Of a stretch of 64,000 bases of DNA, positions 8,250 through 17,108 are shown piece after piece (the first letter of the stretch is position 1; the number at the start of each line of letters is the position of its first letter). The position numbers and the translations under genes were made by a program. The notes beneath the pieces were generated by a model. It searched no databases and was not told where the DNA came from. It was given only the letters and a program-made list of their open reading frames with translations. This DNA comes from Elizabethkingia bruuniana (GTDB taxonomy: Bacteria; Bacteroidota; Bacteroidia; Flavobacteriales; Weeksellaceae): the NCBI RefSeq assembly GCF_002024805.1, contig NZ_CP014337.1:2232001-2296000 (forward strand). The letters are read 5' to 3'.

Positions 8250-8975
8250 TTACTTTGTTGCTTTATAAATAGTTGCGATTCCGAAAGTCAGTTTTTTATA
8301 TTCAACTTTAGAAAATCCTAAATTCAGCAATATATTTTTCATCTTCTCACCATAAGGGAATGCATTTACAGAATCCGGCAGATAAGTATATGCGCGGCTG
8401 TCTTTAGAAATAAGCTTTCCTATATTGGGTAGAATATTTTTGAAATAAAACATGTAAAACGGCCCTAAGAAACCTTCAACTTTGGAAAATTCCAAAATAA
8501 ATACGTTTCCGTTTGTTTTTACAACTCTTTTCATTTCAGCAAGTCCTTTTTCAAGATTTTCGAAGTTTCTTACGCCAAATGCAGCTGTAATTGCATCGAA
8601 CTCATTATCCTTGAAGGGCATATGCTCTGCATCTCCTTTTATCATCTGGATTTTGTCCTGAAGGCCTGCTTTTTTCACTTTCTCCACCCCTACATTCAGC
8701 ATTTGCTGAGACAGGTCATATCCAACAACATCAGCACCTGTTCCTTTTTGTATAGTCAGTGCCAGATCTCCTGTACCTGTTGCTACATCCAGAATTCTGT
8801 TTGGACTGTCAATTTTAAGCCACTTTACCAGCTTGTTTCTCCATGTAACATCTATTTTCATGGACAAAACGTGGTTAAGCAAATCATATTTAGGGGCAAT
8901 GTTATCAAACATTTCCTCTACCTGATTTTTCTTACTTTGTTCTGAATTATATGGGGTTATTGTATTATGTTCCAA
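8250..8975 (-). CDS. menG: Demethylmenaquinone methyltransferase
   Basis: A 241-residue class I SAM-dependent methyltransferase of the UbiE/MenG family, which C-methylates demethylmenaquinone in the last step of menaquinone synthesis. It shows the family start VEEMFDNIAPKYDLLNHVLSM, SAM motif I ILDVATGTGDLAL, and the UbiE signature AFGVRNFENLEKGLAEMKRVVK, ending with FGIATIYKATK. Flavobacteria respire with menaquinone, so the MenG name is preferred over UbiE. It is followed on the same strand by nothing closely linked; the upstream gene (a membrane-anchored unknown) ends 10 bp away, suggesting an operon. Confidence 0.95.
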   Translation of the reverse strand: MEHNTITPYNSEQSKKNQVEEMFDNIAPKYDLLNHVLSMKIDVTWRNKLVKWLKIDSPNRILDVATGTGDLALTIQKGTGADVVGYDLSQQMLNVGVEKVKKAGLQDKIQMIKGDAEHMPFKDNEFDAITAAFGVRNFENLEKGLAEMKRVVKTNGNVFILEFSKVEGFLGPFYMFYFKNILPNIGKLISKDSRAYTYLPDSVNAFPYGEKMKNILLNLGFSKVEYKKLTFGIATIYKATK

Positions 8976-8985
8976 AATATTGTTT

Positions 8986-9555
8986 TTATTCGTTATAATA
9001 ATCTTTGTAGTAGTTTAAGAAGTCCTGCTTTCTGAATATTTTTGTTCTGGATTCTACTTTCTGAATATACTTAATCACTTTATCATATTCTTCATTGATG
9101 TTGTAATAGAAATCTTCAGTATACAGTTTGTTTATCTTCTTAGCATCGGTAAAAAGAGTTTCTCCATCTACAACAATATTATGCTTTGCACGAAGCGAAT
9201 CTTTGTTCAGATTGTATCCATAGTACTGTCTGTTTACATAATAGTCCTTGTGAGCAATGTTCAGTAAACCACGCAGCTTGTTTACAGTAAAAGCAGAATC
9301 ATAAAGCATTTTCTTGTTCTTATCAAACACTTTTATGTTATTCTGGCCTTTATTAAGGTCTACTGTCACATACTGTCCGGAAGCAATAATATTCTCTTCT
9401 CCGTTATTCACTTTAAAGTAAAAAGTATCAGGAGTGGGATTGTCTACCAGGTAATGGTTTTCTTTTTTTAAATAGATATAGTAAACAGCAAAAGCCACGA
9501 CCGCAGCCAACACTGAAAAAATAAGGCCTTTCGCCGATGCACCAAGCTTCTTCAT
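8986..9555 (-). CDS. Membrane-anchored protein of unknown function
   Basis: 189 residues with one N-terminal transmembrane helix (about 9-28, GLIFSVLAAVVAFAVYYIYL) and a periplasmic beta-rich part (FYFKVNNGEENIIASGQYVTVDL), then a charged helical tail. Many Tyr and Lys residues, no catalytic motif. It precedes menG by 10 bp, so the two are probably co-transcribed. I do not recognise the family. Confidence 0.75.
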   Translation of the reverse strand: MKKLGASAKGLIFSVLAAVVAFAVYYIYLKKENHYLVDNPTPDTFYFKVNNGEENIIASGQYVTVDLNKGQNNIKVFDKNKKMLYDSAFTVNKLRGLLNIAHKDYYVNRQYYGYNLNKDSLRAKHNIVVDGETLFTDAKKINKLYTEDFYYNINEEYDKVIKYIQKVESRTKIFRKQDFLNYYKDYYNE

Positions 9556-9574
9556 ACGTCAAAAATAAGCTCTG

Positions 9575-9582
9575 CAAAGTTA
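9575..9582 (-). promoter_or_regulatory. -7 box for the membrane protein-menG unit
   Basis: CAAAGTTA reads TAACTTTG on the minus strand (TAnnTTTG), 20 bp upstream of the start codon at 9555. Confidence 0.5.
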
Positions 9583-9621
9583 ATAATAATTTTGTTTTCA
9601 CTATTATATATATTTAATTCT

Positions 9622-9629
9622 TACCTTTG
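9622..9629 (+). promoter_or_regulatory. -7 box for the KAS III-like gene
   Basis: TACCTTTG matches TAnnTTTG, 40 bp upstream of the start at 9669. It is divergent from the box at 9575-9582. Confidence 0.55.
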
Positions 9630-9668
9630 CCAACTATTAATAATTTACTTTTTATATATTAAAAACTG

Positions 9669-10733
9669 ATGCTTAAAAGTGTAATCACCGGTTCCGGTCA
9701 CTACCTTCCTGAAAGAGTAATTGACGGATCATACTTTAATGACGCTGTTTTCTATGATGAAAATGGTAATAAGATTGAAAAATCTAATGAGGAGATTGTA
9801 AAAAAGTTTGTTGAGATTACGGAGATTGAAAGACGCCGTTATGTTACAGATGACCTTTTAAACAGTGATATTGGTACTAAAGCAGCCCAACAAGCTATTG
9901 AAGAAGCAGGAATAGATCCGGAAACTATAGATTATGTTATTGCGGCGAGTAACTTTGGTGAAGTTACACAGAACGGACTGGCTAACTTTATGCCTTCAGT
10001 TTCTGCGAGAATAAAAAGTAAACTGGGGATTAAAAACCGCAAATGTATTAATTATGATATGATCTTTGGCTGCCCGGGATGGGTAGAAGGAATGATCCTT
10101 GCCAACGATCTTATTCAGGCTAAAAGAGCAAAAACTATTCTGGTTGTGGGTACAGAAACCTTAAGCCGTGTAGTAGATATATATGACAGAGACAGATTAA
10201 TCTTTGCTGATGGAGCGGGAGCTGTTATTCTGCAGGCTAAAGAAAATACCGAAGAAGGATTTATCACTTCCAGTACGATTTGTGATAACGATGCAGAACT
10301 GGATTACCTTAGCAATGGTTGTTCTCTTAATCCGGAAGTAGGACCGGAAAGACTATTCATCCGTATGCGTGGTCGTAAAATTTACGAATATGCTCTGAAA
10401 AATGTTCCGGATGCTATAAAAGACACCATCAGTCAGGCTGGATTAGACATTGATGATATCGACAAAATCCTTATCCACCAGGCGAATGCTAAAATGGATC
10501 ACGCTATTATCCACAGACTATTCAAACTTTACGGTAAAGAATACAGAGAAGAGATTGCTCCGATGACCATTCAGGAATTTGGTAACTCTTCAGTAGCAAC
10601 TGTGCCTACGATGTATGATCTGATTAAAAAAGACAAAATGCAGGGGCATTCTTTCAAGAAGGGTGGTTATGTTGCCATGGCTTCAGTAGGTGCCGGCATG
10701 AACATCAATTGCCTCATCTATAAAAACGAATGA
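9669..10733 (+). CDS. 3-oxoacyl-ACP synthase III family protein
   Basis: A 354-residue thiolase-fold condensing enzyme. The KAS III triad is complete: Cys135 in FGCPGW, His270 in ILIHQAN and Asn306 in FGNSSVATVP. The substrate-tolerant loop near the N-terminus (SYFNDAVFYDENGNKIEKSNEEI) is longer than in canonical FabH (about 320 residues), which suggests a specialised enzyme rather than the housekeeping FabH. It would condense an acyl-CoA starter with malonyl-ACP or a similar nucleophile. It overlaps the metallophosphoesterase start by 4 bp (ATGA), so the pair is translationally coupled. Confidence 0.88.
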   Translation: MLKSVITGSGHYLPERVIDGSYFNDAVFYDENGNKIEKSNEEIVKKFVEITEIERRRYVTDDLLNSDIGTKAAQQAIEEAGIDPETIDYVIAASNFGEVTQNGLANFMPSVSARIKSKLGIKNRKCINYDMIFGCPGWVEGMILANDLIQAKRAKTILVVGTETLSRVVDIYDRDRLIFADGAGAVILQAKENTEEGFITSSTICDNDAELDYLSNGCSLNPEVGPERLFIRMRGRKIYEYALKNVPDAIKDTISQAGLDIDDIDKILIHQANAKMDHAIIHRLFKLYGKEYREEIAPMTIQEFGNSSVATVPTMYDLIKKDKMQGHSFKKGGYVAMASVGAGMNINCLIYKNE

Positions 10734-11938
10734 TTCAAAAAATCTTCCCTTATGTTTTCGGAATAATCCTGATATTAGAATTATATGTATATCAGGCCAT
10801 AAAAAACATAACTAAGAATAAAAAAATAAGATTAACATACTGGGTAATAACAATACTGCTATACGGTATTATTATTACCCTTATGCTTACTTTCGAAAAG
10901 GGATCCAGAGACCAGACCAAAGTACATTGGCTAGCTGCTCTGTTTACCATGTTTCTGGTACCGAAAGTATTAATTGCTGTTATTCTGCTTCTAGGCGATA
11001 TTTTTCGCATTGCAGAATACACCTTACAGCGTTTTACAAAACCTGCAAAAACTTTTCCTGAAAGACGAAAATTCTTAAGCCTGACAGCATTGGGATTGGG
11101 AGCAGCACTCTCCTATTCATTCTTCGACGGAATGATATGGGGTAAATACAGATATTTTGTAAGAAACATTAAGGTAAAAATTCCTAACCTGCCTAAAAGC
11201 TTTAAAGGCTATAAAGTCCTTCAAATTTCTGATGTACACAGCGGAAGTTTCTCCGATCCTGCTAAATTGCAGCATGCAATAGATATGATTAATGAGCAGA
11301 ATGCTGACCTTATCTTGTTTACAGGAGATATGGTAAATGCTTATGCTGAAGAGTTTGTCCCTTTTGTAAAACTGTTCTCCACTATAAAATCTAAAGACGG
11401 AAAACTGGCAGTTCTTGGTAATCATGATTATGGTGGTTATGGAACATGGAAAAGTCAGGCAGAACACGATCAGAATATTCCAAAACTTATAGAACTTGAA
11501 AAACAGGCTGGTTTCGATATGCTTCGTAACGAGTTTAGAATTATTGAGAAAAACGGAGAAAAACTTTATATCGTAGGTGTTGAAAACTGGGGACTTCCTC
11601 CATTCCCGCAATATGGAGATTTGGATAAAGCAACACAGGGGGTTCCTGCAGATGCTGCAAAGATCCTGATGTCTCACGATCCTACTCACTTTGATGAGAT
11701 TGTAAAAAAACACCCGTCCAATATTCATTTAACTTTATCCGGACATACGCACGGTATGCAGTTTGGATTAGACTTAAAGAACATTAAATGGTCTCCAGTA
11801 CAATATAAATATCCGAAATGGGCAGACTTATATGAATCGATGGGCAAATACCTTTATGTTAACCGTGGATTTGGTGTTATTGGTTATCCGGGAAGAGTCG
11901 GCGTAAAACCAGAAATCACAGTATTTGAATTAAGCTAA
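10730..11938 (+). CDS. Membrane metallophosphoesterase (YkuE-like)
   Basis: 402 residues. Three or four transmembrane helices occupy residues 1-135, with a twin-arginine-like RRKFLSLTALGLGAALSYSF segment at about 106. The calcineurin-like catalytic domain follows: ISDVHSGSF, FTGDMVNA, VLGNHDYGGYG, MSHDPTHFD and LSGHTHGMQFG, so all metal ligands are present. It likely hydrolyses a phosphoester at the membrane, as in UDP-2,3-diacylglucosamine or YkuE-type enzymes, but the substrate is not evident. It is coupled to the KAS III-like gene by an ATGA overlap and ends in an intrinsic terminator. Confidence 0.9.
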   Translation: MIQKIFPYVFGIILILELYVYQAIKNITKNKKIRLTYWVITILLYGIIITLMLTFEKGSRDQTKVHWLAALFTMFLVPKVLIAVILLLGDIFRIAEYTLQRFTKPAKTFPERRKFLSLTALGLGAALSYSFFDGMIWGKYRYFVRNIKVKIPNLPKSFKGYKVLQISDVHSGSFSDPAKLQHAIDMINEQNADLILFTGDMVNAYAEEFVPFVKLFSTIKSKDGKLAVLGNHDYGGYGTWKSQAEHDQNIPKLIELEKQAGFDMLRNEFRIIEKNGEKLYIVGVENWGLPPFPQYGDLDKATQGVPADAAKILMSHDPTHFDEIVKKHPSNIHLTLSGHTHGMQFGLDLKNIKWSPVQYKYPKWADLYESMGKYLYVNRGFGVIGYPGRVGVKPEITVFELS

Positions 11939-11958
11939 GATACTTCAGCAATATACAG

Positions 11959-11988
11959 TCACACTATTTTTATAGTGTGATTTTTTTT
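11959..11988 (+). terminator. Intrinsic terminator
   Basis: Stem TCACACTAT (11959-11967) and ATAGTGTGA (11972-11980) followed by eight T. It ends the KAS III-like/metallophosphoesterase operon. Confidence 0.88.
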
Positions 11989-11997
11989 ATAAAAATT

Positions 11998-12753
11998 TTA
12001 GAAAAAATACTCCCTCAGGGTTGCTGTAGCAAAATCGTTCTCATTAATCCATTTCAGAAATTCAGAGAACTTATGATACATTTTATCCCCCAAATTATAT
12101 TTTCGGTAGAAGGGCAATCCGTAATCAGGTGATTTAACATTCATAAACTGCCATGGATAATAGTACAATAAAGTGTATTCATCCTGATTCACTGTTTCCA
12201 GCACCATTCCCTCATAATACCTTAGTGGCAAAAATTGAAAAGAAAAATCACTGAATGGTAATCTTGTCATTGGAGATTGTGAAACCGGAAGATACATAAT
12301 ATCGTCCTTTACATACTGAGTTGTTTTCCGGGTTATCTTTTTCAGATATTGAGATATATCCCGAGGCTCGAAACTGGCATCATACACATAATCCAGATTT
12401 TTAAGATCATCAGCAGAAACATCACAATGGGGAGCATATCGGATTCCGAATATCTTCTTCCCGGATACTTCCTCTAATATCTTTTTAGATTCTGCCAGCT
12501 GATCTATATTGTCTTCGGTATACCAATGGGCTATTCCAAAGCTTTTAGCAACGATGCTTTTTATAAGCTCCGGGTTGCGCTCTGCAAAATGACTTTCAAT
12601 AAAGAAAGTGGCCTGTATTTCGGCATTTTCTAAAATACGCAGAAGGCTCTGCGTTCCCTTAACACTAATCTCATCCAGTTCTTTCATTGAAAAAAGTCCC
12701 TGCTTTTCAGTAGGGACTTGAAAACTTCGAAGATTGAATGTTAATAATATCAT
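11998..12753 (-). CDS. Polysaccharide deacetylase-fold protein with degenerate first motif
   Basis: 251 residues with the NodB-like barrel order: MILLTFNLRSFQVP at the N-terminus, ATFFIESHFAERNPELI, IAHWYTED, then FGIRYAPHCDVS, and a C-terminal LLYYYPWQF. In active enzymes motif 1 reads TFDD or TFDVED and motif 2 H-S/T-x3-H; here the Asp position reads Asn (TFN) and motif 2 is IAHWYTED. It may be inactive, or have another role in cell-surface glycan handling. It starts immediately after the stop of the threonine dehydrogenase gene (TAAATG), so the two form an operon. Confidence 0.75.
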   Translation of the reverse strand: MILLTFNLRSFQVPTEKQGLFSMKELDEISVKGTQSLLRILENAEIQATFFIESHFAERNPELIKSIVAKSFGIAHWYTEDNIDQLAESKKILEEVSGKKIFGIRYAPHCDVSADDLKNLDYVYDASFEPRDISQYLKKITRKTTQYVKDDIMYLPVSQSPMTRLPFSDFSFQFLPLRYYEGMVLETVNQDEYTLLYYYPWQFMNVKSPDYGLPFYRKYNLGDKMYHKFSEFLKWINENDFATATLREYFF

Positions 12754-13722
12754 TTAGGCTTTAGCCAACTTCTTTTTTAAATTCTCTAACATGTCTTTGG
12801 TCATAGAGGTAATATCGAAATCATATTTCAGCCCCCAGTCCTTCTTAGCTACAGCATCATCTATACTTGCAGGCCAGCTGTCTGCGATGGCTTGACGGAA
12901 ATCAGGTTCGTAGCTTATTTCAAATGTAGGCATTTCATTTTTAATTTCAACCGCCAATTCTGCCGGAGTAAAAGACATACCTCCAAGGTTATAAGATGTT
13001 CTTACTGACAATTGCTCAGCAGGAGCATCCATTAGCTGTAATGTTGCATTGATTGCATCGTCCATGTACAGCATTGGCATTGCTGTATCTTCTTTTATAA
13101 AGCTGGTGTATTTACCATCTTCAATAGCCTTATAGAAAATTTCAACAGCGTAATCCGTTGTTCCGCCACCTGCAGGCGCTTTCCATGAAATAAGTCCGGG
13201 ATAACGGATACTTCTAACATCTACACCATATTTATTGTGGTAATATTCACACCATTTCTCTCCTGCGAGTTTAGAAATTCCATATACCGTAGAAGGATTT
13301 AATGGTACTTCCTGTCCTACATCTGTTTTAGGAATTTCACGTCCGAATACAGCAATACTACTCGGCCAGAAAAGTTTATTAATTTTCTTATCTTTTGCCA
13401 TTTCCAGAAAGTGAATTAACGGATCTACGTTAATTCTCCATGCTAGTGGCGGGTTCTTCTCTGAAGTTCCGGATAAAAGAGATGCTAAATGATATACAGT
13501 TGTTATTTTGTTTTCTGTTACAAATTTTTCGATAGATGCAGAATCAGTCACATCCATTTTGACATAAGTACCTGCAGCAGAATCGACGGCTTTACTTTCA
13601 TCTTCCAGCCCAAGCCCGAATATGTTTTCTCTTCCGTATATTGCTGCTAAGCGAATGCATAATTCAGTACCTATCTGGCCTAATGCGCCAGTAATCAAAA
13701 TTCTTTCCGTGTGTGACTCCAT
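12754..13722 (-). CDS. SDR-type L-threonine 3-dehydrogenase / NAD-dependent epimerase
   Basis: A 322-residue extended short-chain dehydrogenase. NAD-binding motif ITGALGQIGTEL lies near residue 10, and the catalytic Ser-Tyr-Lys set is WPSSIAVFG and STVYGISKLAGE. The PGLISWKAPAGGGTTDYAVEIFY stretch is the hallmark of the short-chain L-threonine 3-dehydrogenases (UDP-galactose-4-epimerase-like), which oxidise threonine to 2-amino-3-ketobutyrate. It starts 103 bp from the divergent ggt gene, and its stop is directly followed by the deacetylase-fold gene. A nucleotide-sugar epimerase is the alternative. Confidence 0.85.
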   Translation of the reverse strand: MESHTERILITGALGQIGTELCIRLAAIYGRENIFGLGLEDESKAVDSAAGTYVKMDVTDSASIEKFVTENKITTVYHLASLLSGTSEKNPPLAWRINVDPLIHFLEMAKDKKINKLFWPSSIAVFGREIPKTDVGQEVPLNPSTVYGISKLAGEKWCEYYHNKYGVDVRSIRYPGLISWKAPAGGGTTDYAVEIFYKAIEDGKYTSFIKEDTAMPMLYMDDAINATLQLMDAPAEQLSVRTSYNLGGMSFTPAELAVEIKNEMPTFEISYEPDFRQAIADSWPASIDDAVAKKDWGLKYDFDITSMTKDMLENLKKKLAKA

Positions 13723-13749
13723 AATTATTGTTTCAATATTTTAAAGAAG

Positions 13750-13757
13750 CAAATTTA
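13750..13757 (-). promoter_or_regulatory. -7 box for the threonine dehydrogenase gene
   Basis: CAAATTTA reads TAAATTTG on the minus strand, 27 bp upstream of the start at 13722. Confidence 0.5.
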
Positions 13758-13798
13758 ATTATTATCTAAAACATAATAAAGAATCTGACAGGTTTATT

Positions 13799-13806
13799 TA
13801 TTTTTG
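13799..13806 (+). promoter_or_regulatory. -7 box for ggt
   Basis: TATTTTTG matches TAnnTTTG, 18 bp upstream of the ATG at 13825. Confidence 0.5.
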
Positions 13807-13824
13807 TAGACACAAATTGATCTT

Positions 13825-15522
13825 ATGAGAAAATTACTCTTTACTATTGGGATTATTTCAACTACTTCTACCCTTTTATTTGCTCAGTACACTGACGTAA
13901 GAGTGGTAAAAGAAGTGAAAGTAAAAAATAAAGGCGTCGTTGTATCAGCACATCCGCTTGCCAGCGAAGCAGGTACATTGGTAATGAATGAAGGCGGAAA
14001 TGCATTTGATGCTTCAATTGCAGCTCAATATGCTCTCGCGGTAGTATATCCTCAGGCAGGAAATATTGGTGGCGGCGGATTTATGGTTGCCACAACTGCA
14101 GACGGAAAAAAACTGTCGTTAGACTACCGTGAAACGGCACCGGCAAAAGCCCATAAGGATATGTATATCGATAAAAAAGGAAATGCCAATACAGATCTTA
14201 GCCAATATGGATGGCTTGCTGTTGGCGTTCCGGGCTCTGTAGCGGGATTATACGAAATGCATAAATATGCAAAGCTTCCTATGGAAAAGCTGATTCAGCC
14301 TGCTATTGATCTTGCTGAAAAAGGATTTGCTGTTACCCAAGCTGAAGCCAACCTGTTAAACTCTACAAAGAAAAACTTCCTGAATAATAACAAAAATGCT
14401 ACTGTTTTTGTAAAGGATACCGATTGGAAAGAAGGAGATATCCTTGTACAAAAAGATCTGGCAGAAACCTTAAGAAGAATCCAGAAAGAAGGATTAAAAG
14501 GCTTTTATGAAGGAAAAACAGCCGATCTTATTGTTGCTGAAATGAAAAGAGGTAACGGAATCATTACTCATAATGACCTGAAAAATTATAAAGTAAAATC
14601 CAGAACACCTATTACCTTCGATTATAAAGGAAATGAAGTTGTTACAATGCCTTTGCCTTCCAGTGGCGGAATTTTGCTGGCGCAAATGCTCACTATGACA
14701 GATTTTGTAGGATTAAAGGATAAGCAAATAAATTCTCCGGAAGCAGTGCAGCTAATGGTAGAAGCTGAAAGACGTGCTTATGCAGACAGAGCAGAATACA
14801 TGGGAGATCCCGATTTTATTCAGGATAAAACTGCGATGCTGATCAGTACGGATTACCTGAAGAAAAGATTTGCCAACTATAATCCCAATCTTGCTACACC
14901 AAGCAAAGATGTGGGTAAAATCATCAATCCCGGAAAAGAAAGTACACAAACCACACACATCAGTATTCTGGATAAAGAAGGAAATGCGGTTTCTGTGACT
15001 ACAACCCTGAATGGTTACTATGGAAGCAAAACTGTTGTAAGCGGTGCAGGCTTCTTTTTAAATAATGAGATGGATGACTTCTCTGTAAAACCAGGGGTTC
15101 CGAATATGTACGGAGCTGTAGGTGGTGAGGCCAATGCGATTGCACCTAACAAAAGAATGCTAAGCTCTATGGTTCCTACCATTGTACTAAAAGATAAGAA
15201 ACCATATATTGTAGTCGGGACACCAGGTGGTACAACAATTCCTACTTCTGTATTTCAGGCTATTGTAGATGTTATTGACTTTGGAGCCAATACAAACATT
15301 GCTGTTAATGCACCTAAATTCCACCACCAGTGGTTACCGGAAACAGTAGCTGTGGAAAAAGGCTTTCCAGAATATACCATTAAAGAGCTGGAAAAGAAAA
15401 ATTACAAATTCGAAAGACGTGATAAAATTGGACGTGTAGAAATGATCGTAGTAGATCCTAATGGAAACTACCATGCTGTAGCCGATGGACGTGGAGATGA
15501 TTCCGTTTCTATGGAGAAGTAA
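13825..15522 (+). CDS. ggt: Gamma-glutamyltransferase
   Basis: A 565-residue periplasmic Ntn-hydrolase that removes gamma-glutamyl groups from glutathione and similar peptides. A signal peptide covers residues 1-20 (ending LFAQ). The self-cleavage site and nucleophile are Thr376 in ESTQTTHISI, followed by NAVSVTTTLN. The gamma-glutamate binding residues appear in LDYRETAP (Arg) and LSSMVPTIV (Ser-Ser), and the oxyanion glycine pair in VGTPGGTTIP. All elements of an active enzyme are present and the length matches the family. A small secreted protein follows after 16 bp. Confidence 0.95.
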   Translation: MRKLLFTIGIISTTSTLLFAQYTDVRVVKEVKVKNKGVVVSAHPLASEAGTLVMNEGGNAFDASIAAQYALAVVYPQAGNIGGGGFMVATTADGKKLSLDYRETAPAKAHKDMYIDKKGNANTDLSQYGWLAVGVPGSVAGLYEMHKYAKLPMEKLIQPAIDLAEKGFAVTQAEANLLNSTKKNFLNNNKNATVFVKDTDWKEGDILVQKDLAETLRRIQKEGLKGFYEGKTADLIVAEMKRGNGIITHNDLKNYKVKSRTPITFDYKGNEVVTMPLPSSGGILLAQMLTMTDFVGLKDKQINSPEAVQLMVEAERRAYADRAEYMGDPDFIQDKTAMLISTDYLKKRFANYNPNLATPSKDVGKIINPGKESTQTTHISILDKEGNAVSVTTTLNGYYGSKTVVSGAGFFLNNEMDDFSVKPGVPNMYGAVGGEANAIAPNKRMLSSMVPTIVLKDKKPYIVVGTPGGTTIPTSVFQAIVDVIDFGANTNIAVNAPKFHHQWLPETVAVEKGFPEYTIKELEKKNYKFERRDKIGRVEMIVVDPNGNYHAVADGRGDDSVSMEK

Positions 15523-15538
15523 TACATGTAACTGATTT

Positions 15539-15934
15539 ATGAAAAAAGTAATCTTTATCATTCTCGTAGCACTAACATCTCTGGTAAATGCTCAGACAGT
15601 GGATGATATTAAAATTAGTGATTTGAAATCTGAATACATAGCTGTACGCTTTTCTCCGAGGTTAATATCTTCTAATATTCAAATAGAAATTAATTACGGA
15701 CAATCGTCAGACTGGCTTTCTTCTTATAAAAGCTCCCCAGTATTGGATGAGAACAAGAAAAAGAAAAATTTTAATTCCATAGTCAGTGCTATAAACTTCT
15801 TATCCGACCAGGGATATACACTTATAACAAGTACTACCGAGGTATACAATCAGCAAAGTACTAATTATTTCTTTTTCAGAAAAAAAGAGGTTTTGGTTAA
15901 ACAACCAAACTCTGAAACAACAAATAAACAGTAA
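15539..15934 (+). CDS. Small secreted protein of unknown function
   Basis: 131 residues with a signal peptide (MKKVIFIILVALTSLVNAQ). The mature part contains EYIAVRFSPRLISSNIQIEINYGQ and ends VYNQQSTNYFFFRKKEVL, a pattern of short beta strands often seen in small Bacteroidota proteins translated with larger exported enzymes. It follows ggt by 16 bp and ends at a strong terminator, so it is probably co-transcribed with ggt. Confidence 0.72.
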   Translation: MKKVIFIILVALTSLVNAQTVDDIKISDLKSEYIAVRFSPRLISSNIQIEINYGQSSDWLSSYKSSPVLDENKKKKNFNSIVSAINFLSDQGYTLITSTTEVYNQQSTNYFFFRKKEVLVKQPNSETTNKQ

Positions 15935-15960
15935 TAAGGATTATTTATTATTAAACATAG

Positions 15961-15998
15961 AAACTGTTGCTTATAAATACTAAGCAACAGTTTTTTTA
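15961..15998 (+). terminator. Intrinsic terminator
   Basis: Stem AAACTGTTGCTTA (15961-15973) and TAAGCAACAGTTT (15981-15993) followed by a T-run. It closes the ggt transcript. Confidence 0.9.
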
Positions 15999-16077
15999 TG
16001 GCTAATTCTTATTTTATCTATCATTATGATTTATAATATTAAGCTTATTTTAAGCCAAAACCTCCAATTTTATTGAG

Positions 16078-16085
16078 TAAATTTG
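16078..16085 (+). promoter_or_regulatory. -7 box 4 bp from the start codon (leaderless candidate)
   Basis: TAAATTTG matches TAnnTTTG and ends 4 bp before the ATG at 16090, so transcription should begin at or within a few bases of the start codon. No Shine-Dalgarno sequence could be on the mRNA. Confidence 0.55.
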
Positions 16086-16089
16086 CCGA

Positions 16090-17061
16090 ATGATAGATTG
16101 GAATAATTTATTTACTGAAAACGGACAAGGTGTAGTTTATACCTGGGCAGCTCCTATACACTTGGCTGTGATATTAGGGGAAATGACCTATAGCCATTTC
16201 AATAAAGAAAAACTCTATGAAACAAAAGACACTATTACCAATGTTTATTTAGCTCTTTTAAACTATGGGCTGGATATTCTAATGAAAGCCTTTGCTATGG
16301 GAGTAATGTTTTTCTTCTATCATTATCGTCTTTTCACATGGGAAGAAAACGCCTGGTACTGGATTGCAGTATTCCTGTTGCAGGATTTCGCTTATTACGT
16401 CCTGCATCTTGTAGACCACAAGTCCCGTGTATTCTGGGCTGTACACATTACCCATCACAATTCGGAATTATTCAATATATCCACCGGATTCAGATCTTCG
16501 GTTTTCGAACCGTTGTACCGCTATATGTTCTTTTCACCTCTAGCCTTCTTAGGATTCAATCCTTGGCATATTATGGTGGTATATGCTATAGTACAGGTAT
16601 ACGGAACATGGGTACATACCAAAACAATTAAAAACATGGGTATATTAGAATATATTCTGGTAACTCCTTCTCACCACCGTGTACACCACGCTTGCAACAT
16701 CCGCTATCTGGATAAAAACATGGGTATGATGCTTATTGTATGGGATAAATTATTCGGAACATTTGAAAAAGAAGATCCTGAGCTTCCAGTAAAATATGGA
16801 ATCTATCCTAAGGCAAAAGACCGCGGACCTATTAATGTAGTATTTTATGAATGGAAAAAACTGGCCCGTGACCTGGCTCAGCCTAATCTTAGTATGATGG
16901 ATAGATTCAGGTATATTTTCTATTCTCCGGGATGGCGACATGACGGCACTGGTAAGACAGTAAAGGACTACCAACGTGCGGAGCTAAAACGCAGACAGAG
17001 AAAAGCTGCTGAGATGGCAGCTAAAAATGCCGAAAATGAAGCAATAAAAAAAGTAAGTTAA
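16090..17061 (+). CDS. Sterol desaturase/fatty acid hydroxylase family membrane protein
   Basis: A 323-residue di-iron membrane oxygenase. Several hydrophobic helices cover residues 10-180. The eight-histidine metal motifs are present: HLVDH (HX3H), HITHH (HX2HH) and HHRVHH (HX2HH), with the last His-containing segment near the lysine-rich tail. The family hydroxylates or desaturates lipids; bacterial members are close to alkylglycerol monooxygenase. The substrate is unknown, though carotenoid, fatty acid or ether lipid are possible. It is transcribed alone, apparently from a leaderless promoter, and ends at an intrinsic terminator. Confidence 0.9.
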   Translation: MIDWNNLFTENGQGVVYTWAAPIHLAVILGEMTYSHFNKEKLYETKDTITNVYLALLNYGLDILMKAFAMGVMFFFYHYRLFTWEENAWYWIAVFLLQDFAYYVLHLVDHKSRVFWAVHITHHNSELFNISTGFRSSVFEPLYRYMFFSPLAFLGFNPWHIMVVYAIVQVYGTWVHTKTIKNMGILEYILVTPSHHRVHHACNIRYLDKNMGMMLIVWDKLFGTFEKEDPELPVKYGIYPKAKDRGPINVVFYEWKKLARDLAQPNLSMMDRFRYIFYSPGWRHDGTGKTVKDYQRAELKRRQRKAAEMAAKNAENEAIKKVS

Positions 17062-17077
17062 TTTTGATTATTATAGC

Positions 17078-17108
17078 AAAGACCAGAATTTCATTCTGGT
17101 CTTTTTAT
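17078..17108 (+). terminator. Intrinsic terminator
   Basis: Stem AAAGACCAGAAT (17078-17089) and ATTCTGGTCTTT (17093-17104) followed by T-rich sequence. Confidence 0.9.
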
